Positions 33,611 to 39,953 of a DNA stretch of 43,420 bases are shown here, in pieces (position 1 is the first letter of the stretch; each line of letters opens with the position of its first letter). The DNA lies in NCBI GenBank assembly GCA_002395965.1, contig DGVT01000120.1:1-43420 (forward strand), written 5' to 3'. Origin of the DNA: Porphyromonadaceae bacterium UBA4277. GTDB taxonomy: Bacteria > Bacteroidota > Bacteroidia > Bacteroidales > Muribaculaceae. The notes under the pieces were generated by a model. The model was not told the origin of the DNA, searched no databases, and saw only the letters and a list, made by a program, of their open reading frames with translations. A program made the translations under genes and the position numbers.

Positions 33611-34909
33611 ATGAAAAAGACCCTTGCAGCCCTGTGCGCCATCATGCTTTGCTCAACAAGCGCAATGGCATTTGATGTGATGATTGATGGCATTGCATAT
33701 AACCGCATTCCCGATAGCTCAGCCGTCGTCGTAACCTTCACCAGCCTTGATGCAGACAACTACAGCGGGCTCGCTGCTGTTGTCATCCCCGCCGTGGTGC
33801 AGGTCGAAGGCACCGACATGAGCGTCGTGGCAATCGATGACTTCGCTTTTTATGGTAGTGAGTCGATAACATCGGTGAGCATACCATCTACGGTGACCCG
33901 AATCGGCGATCGTGCCCTTGCCGGATGCCACAATCTCCAGGCGATAACCATCGCCGCCGACAATGCTACATTCTTTACGCCTGAGGGCAGCAATGCCATT
34001 ATCGATGCTCGCACAAGCACCTTAATGGCCGGGTGCCGCGCAACGGTGATTACCGACGACGTTGACGTGATAGGGCCGTTCGCCTTCAGCGGATGCAAGG
34101 GCTTGACCGAGGTGACAATTCCCGCATCGGTGTGTAAGATAGGCTATGGAGCCTTTGAGGGCACAGGCATTAAGAGCATCAGCCTGCCCGCCAATGTGAA
34201 CGAGATAGGCTATCGCGTGTTTGCCCACTGCGACTCGCTGACGCAAATCAGCGTGGCTGCCGGCAATACCAAATACGACTCTCGCAGTAATTGCAACGCC
34301 GTGATAGAAAAAGCTTCGGGCTCGATAGTGGCCACATGCAAGGCTACTACCTTCCCGGCCGACATCGCCACCATAGGCTATGAGGCCTTTGCCGGTTGCT
34401 CGGCGCTGGAAAATGTAGTCATTCCGTCGGGCATTACTAAAATCAATCATTATGCCTTTGCCGACTGCGATAGCCTTACGCTGGCCGACATCCCCGCTAC
34501 GGTGACTTTCTTCGGCGACCGCGCCTTTGAAAACTGCGCCGCACTCGAGAAGGTGTATGCGCGCCTGCTGACCCCTGAAAATGCCGAATATGGCAACCTG
34601 CTCACCTTCAAGGGCGTGCCCGTCGATACCTGCCTGCTCATCGTGCCCGACGACCTGATCGACCTGTACAAGGCTACCAAACCCTGGAGCGACTTCATGT
34701 ATGTGGAAGGCATCAATCAGCAAGACATGCAGCCTGGCGACGTCAACCTTGACGGTGTGGTCGATATCGACGACGTGAATATCGTGATTGCCATCATCTT
34801 AGGCAAGGACCAGGCCGAGAAATATGACCGTCGTGCCTACATCACCGACGATGACCAGGTCGATATTGACGACGTGAATGCAATAATAAAAATAATCTTA
34901 GATAAGTGA
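33611..34909 (+). CDS. BspA-like leucine-rich repeat surface protein with two dockerin-like EF-hand repeats
   Basis: A 432-residue exported protein with a signal peptide (KKTLAALCAIMLCSTSAMA). Residues about 55-350 are BspA-type LRRs with the usual consensus, for example SITSVSIPSTVTRIGDRAL, LTEVTIPASVCKIGYGAF, LENVVIPSGITKINHYAF. They close with a LIVPDDLIDLYK motif. The C-terminal residues about 375-432 hold two dockerin-type halves: DVNLDGVVDIDDVN and a more degenerate ITDDDQVDIDDVN. BspA proteins bind host matrix proteins and other bacteria. The stop codon overlaps the GTG start of a radical SAM gene by four bases, an unusual partner for an LRR surface protein. Confidence 0.9.
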   Translation: MKKTLAALCAIMLCSTSAMAFDVMIDGIAYNRIPDSSAVVVTFTSLDADNYSGLAAVVIPAVVQVEGTDMSVVAIDDFAFYGSESITSVSIPSTVTRIGDRALAGCHNLQAITIAADNATFFTPEGSNAIIDARTSTLMAGCRATVITDDVDVIGPFAFSGCKGLTEVTIPASVCKIGYGAFEGTGIKSISLPANVNEIGYRVFAHCDSLTQISVAAGNTKYDSRSNCNAVIEKASGSIVATCKATTFPADIATIGYEAFAGCSALENVVIPSGITKINHYAFADCDSLTLADIPATVTFFGDRAFENCAALEKVYARLLTPENAEYGNLLTFKGVPVDTCLLIVPDDLIDLYKATKPWSDFMYVEGINQQDMQPGDVNLDGVVDIDDVNIVIAIILGKDQAEKYDRRAYITDDDQVDIDDVNAIIKIILDK

Positions 34910-35910
34910 GACCCACCGATGCTTCGGTAATCGTGACCTACCGGTGCCCGATGCACTGCCAGATGTGCAACATCTGGGCACATCCCACTAAGGCCGATGA
35001 GGAAATCACTCCCCGGGACCTTGAGAAGCTGCCGCGGCTCAAGTTTATCAATATCACCGGCGGCGAACCCTTTGTGCGCGACGATCTTGACCAGATTGTG
35101 GCCACATGCTACCGCCGTGCGCCGCGCATCGTCATCTCCACATCGGGCTGGCTCAGCGACCGCGTGATCGACCTGGCCCGCCAGTTCCCCGACATAGGCA
35201 TTCGCATCAGCATCGAGGGGCTTGCAGTGAAGAACGATGAGCTGCGCGGACGCCAGGGAGGCTTTGACCGCGGGCTGAACACGCTGCTCACACTGCGCAG
35301 CATGGGAGTGAAAGACATAGGCTTCGGGTGCACAGTGTCGAACCACAACAGCACCGACATGCTGGCTCTCTACAAGCTGGCCCGCGAATTGAAAATGGAG
35401 TTTGCCACGGCGGCTTTCCATAATTCGTTCTACTTCCACAAGCACGACAATGTGATTACTAACCGCGAGCAGGTGGTCGCCGACTTTGTCACGCTCATCA
35501 ACATGCAGCTGCGGGAGAAGAGCCCCAAGGCTTGGTTCAGGGCCTACTTTAACATGGGGCTCGTAAACTATGTGAATGGCGGCAAGCGCTTGCTGCCATG
35601 CGAAGCCGGGACGATGAACTTCTTTGTTGACCCCTGGGGTGAGGTGTGGCCCTGCAACGGCCTGGAAAAACAAGTGTGGCAGCAGTCGATGGGAAACATC
35701 AAGCAAGCCGCCACGTTCGACGACCTGTGGAACAGTGAGCAGGCACAGCAGGTGCGTCGCCTGGTGGCCGGCTGTCCCAAGCAGTGCTGGATGGTGGGCA
35801 CGGCATCGCCCGTGATGCACAAGTATATCACCCGTCCGGCTGCGTGGGTGCTGCAAAACAAGTGGAGGTCGCTCATGCGAAGGCCGGCACGGCTCATCGA
35901 TAATAATTAG
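34906..35910 (+). CDS. Radical SAM protein with SPASM/twitch-like C-terminal cluster site
   Basis: A 334-residue cytoplasmic radical SAM enzyme. The SAM/[4Fe-4S] motif is Cys14-x3-Cys18-x2-Cys21 in YRCPMHCQMCNIW. GGEP (52-55) in NITGGEPFVRDD is the SAM-binding loop. The C-terminal region has Cys232 in LLPCEAGTMNFFVD, Cys250 in GEVWPC, and Cys290/Cys294 in GCPKQC, consistent with a SPASM or twitch auxiliary cluster. These enzymes modify peptides or small substrates. I choose the GTG at 34906, which overlaps the stop of the BspA-like gene; MRPTDASVIVTYRC places the first Cys at the usual distance. The next gene is a GT4 glycosyltransferase 9 bp downstream. The substrate is unknown; a polysaccharide or peptide modification role is equally possible. 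Confidence 0.9.
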   Translation: MRPTDASVIVTYRCPMHCQMCNIWAHPTKADEEITPRDLEKLPRLKFINITGGEPFVRDDLDQIVATCYRRAPRIVISTSGWLSDRVIDLARQFPDIGIRISIEGLAVKNDELRGRQGGFDRGLNTLLTLRSMGVKDIGFGCTVSNHNSTDMLALYKLARELKMEFATAAFHNSFYFHKHDNVITNREQVVADFVTLINMQLREKSPKAWFRAYFNMGLVNYVNGGKRLLPCEAGTMNFFVDPWGEVWPCNGLEKQVWQQSMGNIKQAATFDDLWNSEQAQQVRRLVAGCPKQCWMVGTASPVMHKYITRPAAWVLQNKWRSLMRRPARLIDNN

Positions 35911-35919
35911 TACGACACT

Positions 35920-37014
35920 ATGCACATAGCAGTAACAGGCACCCGAGGCATTCCCGGCATTCCCGGCGGTGTGGAGACGCACTGCGCAGAATTGTACCCC
36001 CGCATTGTGGAGCAGGGAATGAAGGTGACTATCGTGCGCCGCAAGTGCTACGTGAGCCCGGAAAACAAAGCCACTACCTACAAGGGGGTGAACCTTATCG
36101 ACGTCTATGCCCCGCGCCGCAAGAGCTTCGAGGCCATTGTGCACACATTCCTCGCCGTGGTGAAGGCCAAGTGCCTGCATGCCGACGTGGTGCACATTCA
36201 CACCATCGGTCCGTCGTTGATGGCTCCGCTGGCACGGCTGCTGCGCATGAAGGTGGTGTGCACGCACCATGGCTCGGACTATAATCGCGACAAGTGGGGA
36301 CGCATGGCCAAGTGGGCTTTACACGCCGGCGAGTGGTGCATGGCCCGGTTTGCCCATCACATCATTGTCATTAATGCTCAAGGAGCCGCGACACTGAGCT
36401 CGCTCTATGGCCGCACACATGACGTGACACTGATTTATAACGGCGTGAACCGGCCTGCTGACAGCCACGGCCCTGCCGTGCACTTGCAGCAGTGGGGACT
36501 GGAACCGCAGGGCTATGTGCTGGCCGTGGCTCGCTTTGTGCCTGAGAAGCGCCTGCACCTGCTGGTTGAGGCTTTCACAAGATGCAATCACGGCAACATA
36601 AAGCTCGTTCTTGCCGGCGATGCCGATCACAACGACTCTTATAGCGCCCGGCTCAAGGCAATGGCACGACGGGCCGGTGTGGTGCTCACCGGATTTGTCA
36701 CCGGCCAGCCGCTGGATGAGCTGTGGGCTGGAGCGCGGCTGTTTGTCCTGCCGTCGGCCCACGAAGGCCTGCCCATCTCGCTGCTCGAGGCTATGTCGTG
36801 GAGCCGTGACGTGCTCGTGAGCGACATTGCCGCTAACCGACTGCCCGAGCTGAGCGACGATGATCTTTTTGCCGTTGACTCGGTCGATGCTCTTGCCCAG
36901 GCTCTGTCGCGTAAACTCGCGGCGCCGACGCCGACGCGCCATTACGACCTCACCGCCTACGACTGGGACCGCGTGGCAGCCGCCACAGCACAGGTCTATC
37001 GCCACCTCAGCTAA
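35920..37014 (+). CDS. GT4-family glycosyltransferase (GT-B fold)
   Basis: A 364-residue cytoplasmic glycosyltransferase. The N-terminal Rossmann domain begins MHIAVTGTRGIPGIPGGVET, the donor/acceptor cleft sequence seen in GT4 enzymes of the rhamnosyl or mannosyl type. VVHIHTIGPSLMAPLARLL and VCTHHGSDY follow. The C-terminal domain has VARFVPEKRLHLLVEAF (lysine for phosphate) and the E-x7-E motif in HEGLPISLLEAM, typical of retaining GT4. It is the last gene of the BspA-like/radical SAM operon, 9 bp after the radical SAM gene. Its stop codon lies inside the conserved 3' box (37010-37057). The sugar donor cannot be told. It probably adds a sugar to a surface glycan. Confidence 0.93.
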   Translation: MHIAVTGTRGIPGIPGGVETHCAELYPRIVEQGMKVTIVRRKCYVSPENKATTYKGVNLIDVYAPRRKSFEAIVHTFLAVVKAKCLHADVVHIHTIGPSLMAPLARLLRMKVVCTHHGSDYNRDKWGRMAKWALHAGEWCMARFAHHIIVINAQGAATLSSLYGRTHDVTLIYNGVNRPADSHGPAVHLQQWGLEPQGYVLAVARFVPEKRLHLLVEAFTRCNHGNIKLVLAGDADHNDSYSARLKAMARRAGVVLTGFVTGQPLDELWAGARLFVLPSAHEGLPISLLEAMSWSRDVLVSDIAANRLPELSDDDLFAVDSVDALAQALSRKLAAPTPTRHYDLTAYDWDRVAAATAQVYRHLS

Positions 37015-37057
37015 CTTAACGTGAGTCTGGCTGAATTAAGTCGCTGTAGCTCACGTT
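37010..37057 (+). repeat. Dispersed 3'-end box, copy E, overlapping the GT4 stop codon
   Basis: GCTAACTTAACGTGAG begins at 37010 and the block ends CTCACGTT at 37057. The stop codon TAA (37012-37014) is within the box. Here an inverted repeat, AACGTGAG (37018-37025) with CTCACGTT (37050-37057), makes it a true hairpin. It is co-oriented with the gene. Confidence 0.7.
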
Positions 37058-37065
37058 GTTTAGAC

Positions 37066-37234
37066 TATAAGCAACATAAGAGCACATAAGGGCTGGCGCC
37101 TTGAACAATTCAGAATTATGAATTATGAATTAAGAATGAGTCGCAATGCGGCGAGCCCTGAAAAGGCGACAGAACATAGGCAGGGGTGGAAACCCCTGAT
37201 ATAAGCAACATAAGAGCACATAAGGGCTGGCGCC
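37066..37234. repeat. 35-bp direct repeats, 134 bp apart
   Basis: TATAAGCAACATAAGAGCAC, continuing to GGCTGGCGCC, occurs identically at 37066-37100 and 37200-37234. Between them are an AATTATGAATT tract (37104-37133) and GC-rich sequence with an AGGGGTGGAAACCCCT hairpin. No gene is seen here. Confidence 0.85.
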
Positions 37235-37270
37235 ATGACAGCTACAAGCTGCGAGTGGCTTGACGCGCGA

Positions 37271-37311
37271 CAGCTCCCCCTCTAACGTTAGAGGGGGTTA
37301 GGGGGAGTGTG
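37271..37311 (-). repeat. C/G hairpin module, second copy
   Basis: A 22-bp perfect palindrome, CCCCCTCTAAC/GTTAGAGGGGG (37276-37297), is flanked by TTAGGGGGAGTGTG. Its reverse complement matches the module at 16117-16154. On the minus strand it is downstream of, and co-oriented with, the 37568-39451 gene. Confidence 0.75.
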
Positions 37312-37367
37312 TTATAATTCAAATAATCGAGAGTTAGCGGTGGAGTAAGTACGAATTGGCGTTTGTT

Positions 37368-37489
37368 GTGCATCTTCGAAGCACATTGATGATTTATGTT
37401 GCAGCACCAAGCTGCGCGCATCTTCGATGTGCTTGCATGGTGTTAAGCATGGTTATGGGGTCTTCGACCCACCCGGCATCTTCGATGTC
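37368..37489 (-). repeat. Array of hairpins with GAA triloops
   Basis: Four hairpins with a C-TTC-G centre on the plus strand (C-GAA-G on the minus) lie at 37368-37384, 37416-37432, 37458-37470 and 37475-37489. Stems differ but the centre is constant. The short open frame running through them is a by-product of the repeats. Confidence 0.7.
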
Positions 37490-37502
37490 ATTATGGAAAC
37501 AC

Positions 37503-37532
37503 TTCAGTCCCCCACTTGGGCGGGGGACTGAA
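37503..37532 (-). terminator. Strong hairpin downstream of the 37568-39451 gene
   Basis: TTCAGTCCCCC (37503-37513) pairs with GGGGGACTGAA (37522-37532), an 11-bp perfect stem with an 8-nt loop. The T-run on the minus strand is weak, so it may be a transcript-end stabiliser more than a classic terminator. Confidence 0.55.
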
Positions 37533-37567
37533 CAGTTACTCATTTTTGGCTTTTTGAAGCACTCTCG

Positions 37568-39451
37568 TTAATACATTAATTTCTCGGTTCTCTTGGTGCC
37601 GTCGTTCATTTCGGTTACAACAATGTTAATGCCCTTGAATGGTGTTGAGCTTTCAAGACCTGCAACATTATAGTAGCGCACATTTTTGATGGCACGCGAT
37701 GCAATGTTTTCTACTCCGGTTAGCTCAGGAGTCTCCGAGGCCTCAAGCATGTGGCCTATGTAGTTGTTTGCACCTGAGGCTGTTATTAATGAAGAAGACT
37801 CTTTCAAGGAAATGGCAACTCGCATTGTGTAGTACTGTCCATCCTTTAGAGTGGTGCCCTCGTTGGCCCAAGATGTGTCGATTACCATGCTTTGTCCCTG
37901 ATTGCCGTTGCGAGAAGCCTGAAGGACGCCTTCGCTTTCGTTCCAATAGCCTGTAACATTGACGATTTGGTTGCTCTTTAGGCTCACATTGTCGGTTAGG
38001 CTAATCGATTCAATATCGTAATCATGCTCTTCATAATCTGACTCTTGATAGGCGTTATAGGTGAGATATGGATTAAGCTCAACATTGTTAAGGAAACCAG
38101 AAAGCCCTATAATTGCATAGCCTTTATAATATTCTGAAAAAGGACTGTTGGTCAGTTTAATCCAGTTGTCTTTACCGTCGGTGAGGAAGGCGATGTGTTC
38201 AGAGTTAACAATATCGGCTACAATTAGCGAGTCGCTGATGCTGCAACACTCACCGTCAACACCATTGTTGATGATTTCAACAATGCTGAATGTTCTGATT
38301 TCATGTAGCAGCTTCATTGTCAGCGAGCTATAATCACTCTTCACTGTCAGTTTATAGATTCCAGGGCGATCAGCCTCAATCCATCCACAGCCATTTTTAT
38401 AAAGAGGTATTTCGTCGCTCTCATTGCCCGTTCCATGAACTTTGACCACATACGCCTTATTTTCGCCGGAGCTGTAGGGGTAATATGCCCCCGTACAGTC
38501 TAAATAGTCATTACAAGTTGCTACTAATAGTTTGTCGTCTTTTAAGATGGTAACATCTCCTTCTTTTATGTCATGGTTGTTTCTTGGAGTTTTCAATGGT
38601 ACGCCGCCACCCACATAAATCAAGAAAGGTTCTAAGTTTTTTCCCGTTATGGCATAAGTGTGATACCACGTATCTCCCTCCTTAGTCCAAATAGGATAGA
38701 GTTTTAAAGTTTGAAAGTCGCTGCTTACACCAACGCCCCCAATGTTACTTATTCCGGTAATGTCAATACAACAACCATAATCAAGGTGGTAGTAGCCATT
38801 TTCATCAGTAATACCGTAGTTCGGATTATTACATGCATAAATCATGCTTACAAGATTGTAAGCATAATGATTGTATTCGCCATAATGTTGATCAAAGTCT
38901 TCCTGATAATAGTATTCGTTGGAGTCGGCATAATCGTTGGCAAACACTTCATCAGAATTCAATTTTAACACAAAGAGGTGGTGCTTTACCGTAAGCCAGT
39001 TACTGGAGAGAGGGTTCTCGCCGGCAGTTGAAATTAATTTCATGCCACCTGTTTCATGATCATATTGATAATCATAAAAGTTAAAGGGCCTTCCGTAACA
39101 ATTCAAATCTGGATTATATTCAATCTCAAAAGGGTTAGGATTATAATAATAACCATAATCATAATCATTATTTGACCACGACCATTCAATAGGACGTTTT
39201 TTTTGGGCTATTTGTTGCCCATTGTAAAAATATGTGTATTGCACATATTCACAATCATAATTAAATTCATCAAGCTTTTCGCCACGAGAATTGATAAACT
39301 TCGTAGTATGGGACTCATAGCCACTTTCTGGGTCAGGATAAGAATAGCGTAAATAAGCAAGTGGATTGTTGACTAAATACACATTGGCGGCAGCGTCGCT
39401 ATAACATAATAGCGACAAGAAAACGGTAAGTGAAAATAAAAATTTTTTCAT
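37568..39451 (-). CDS. Large secreted protein with GINIV-type C-terminal tail, function unknown
   Basis: A 627-residue exported protein. The signal peptide is KKFLFSLTVFLSLLCYSDAAA. The mature part is Tyr/Asn/Asp-rich and beta-strand-like, with many YY and DYDYGYYYNP stretches near residues 85-115; I do not recognise a family. The tail is VRYYNVAGLESSTPF, GINIVV, DGTKRTEK, a close relative of the tails at 3346-5325 and 12457-14679. The gene is AT-rich. The start is preceded by an ncRNA-like region with its own promoter and terminator (39503-39801), so its own promoter is unclear; readthrough from the ncRNA is possible. Function unknown. Confidence 0.82.
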   Translation of the reverse strand: MKKFLFSLTVFLSLLCYSDAAANVYLVNNPLAYLRYSYPDPESGYESHTTKFINSRGEKLDEFNYDCEYVQYTYFYNGQQIAQKKRPIEWSWSNNDYDYGYYYNPNPFEIEYNPDLNCYGRPFNFYDYQYDHETGGMKLISTAGENPLSSNWLTVKHHLFVLKLNSDEVFANDYADSNEYYYQEDFDQHYGEYNHYAYNLVSMIYACNNPNYGITDENGYYHLDYGCCIDITGISNIGGVGVSSDFQTLKLYPIWTKEGDTWYHTYAITGKNLEPFLIYVGGGVPLKTPRNNHDIKEGDVTILKDDKLLVATCNDYLDCTGAYYPYSSGENKAYVVKVHGTGNESDEIPLYKNGCGWIEADRPGIYKLTVKSDYSSLTMKLLHEIRTFSIVEIINNGVDGECCSISDSLIVADIVNSEHIAFLTDGKDNWIKLTNSPFSEYYKGYAIIGLSGFLNNVELNPYLTYNAYQESDYEEHDYDIESISLTDNVSLKSNQIVNVTGYWNESEGVLQASRNGNQGQSMVIDTSWANEGTTLKDGQYYTMRVAISLKESSSLITASGANNYIGHMLEASETPELTGVENIASRAIKNVRYYNVAGLESSTPFKGINIVVTEMNDGTKRTEKLMY

Positions 39452-39502
39452 AGGGTTGTTTTTTAAGGTCCTTTTAGCCTCCCGAATTGGGACAGTTAAA
39501 AA

Positions 39503-39763
39503 ACAAATAAAAAAGAATCGTGGAGGCTTGTTTTGTTTATTGCTTACGAGACTTCGGCAGGCCTACACCACAAATAAACAGTATCCCCCCACGACACGCC
39601 GATATACAGAGCCTCGAATGCCGAGACATAGTATAGGCACGTGCGCGTATGAAAACTGCATATCCTTGTGGTGTGAAATTTTGCCGAATTTCGTAAAAGC
39701 AGGATAAGCAAAAACGCTCTTTATGTCTTCCGGCGAGAACTTGAAACTACAAGCTCGCAGGAA
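39503..39763 (-). ncRNA. Structured non-coding RNA candidate, about 260 nt
   Basis: On the minus strand a consensus promoter (39801-39770) is followed at the expected +1 by a strong hairpin, 39763-39728 (TTCC, then GCGAG and CTTG, pairing with CAAG, CTCGC and GGAA). The 3' end is a long terminator hairpin: 39594-39585 pairs with 39527-39518, and 39580-39573 pairs with 39541-39534. A U-run follows (39514-39509, then a second at 39503-39498). A further stem is predicted near 39635-39600. The short open frame across it starts inside the -7 box, so it is not translated from this promoter. Its size, promoter and terminator recall the Bacteroidales-1 or 6S-like RNAs of this order, but the local 5' and 3' hairpins are not a classic 6S rod, so identity is open. 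Confidence 0.6.
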
Positions 39764-39769
39764 TTGTTG

Positions 39770-39801
39770 CAAAATTACGATAAATTTTTGAATTAACCAA
39801 A
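39770..39801 (-). promoter_or_regulatory. Promoter of the ncRNA
   Basis: On the minus strand TTTG (39801-39798), a 20-nt spacer and TAATTTTG (39777-39770) match the Bacteroidota consensus fully. The next base run leads to the 5' hairpin starting at about 39763. Confidence 0.8.
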
Positions 39802-39848
39802 CCCGTAGTAATTAACTCGTTCCATCCAGTTCAATGAGTCGGTTGCTT

Positions 39849-39925
39849 AACGTGAGTTCGATGGAATTTTTATCAATAAGTCAAAATGTTAGTGGCTCCC
39901 CCTCGAATGCATTAGAGGGGGAGCC
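39849..39925 (-). repeat. Dispersed 3'-end element, copy D (hairpin plus box), after leuS
   Basis: On the minus strand the hairpin GGCTCCCCCTC/GAGGGGGAGCC (39925-39915 with 39904-39894, perfect 11 bp) is followed at once by the box ACTAACATTTTGACTTATTG ... TCGAACTCACGTT (39893-39849). It starts 28 bp after the leuS stop and is co-oriented with leuS. Confidence 0.82.
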
Positions 39926-39953
39926 GCTACTTTTTAGGGAGCTATCGTGGTGT

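Noticed and set aside
1037..34909. Cellulosome
   Set aside because: Dockerin-like ends are present, but there is no scaffoldin, cohesin or glycoside hydrolase partner in the window, and such ends are common on unrelated Bacteroidales surface proteins.
34837..36270. 477-codon minus-strand open frame opposite the radical SAM and GT genes
   Set aside because: Composition is His/Val/Ala-rich with no domain pattern; the plus-strand genes have full catalytic motifs. It is a by-product of GC-rich codon use.
37066..37489. Possible CRISPR array
   Set aside because: Only two 35-bp direct repeats occur, 134 bp apart, and the other repeats are palindromes with differing stems; there are no regular spacers or cas genes.
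37356..37571. 71-codon open frame between the GT4 gene and the secreted-protein gene
   Set aside because: It runs through the hairpin array; its reading is set by the repeated TCTTCGA words, and it ends inside the next gene.
39503..39763. tmRNA or RNase P RNA
   Set aside because: No tRNA-like CCA end, tag reading frame or conserved RNase P core words were found.
39563..39772. 69-codon minus-strand open frame in the ncRNA region
   Set aside because: Its start lies inside the -7 promoter box, so the transcript begins after it; the region is better explained by RNA hairpins.
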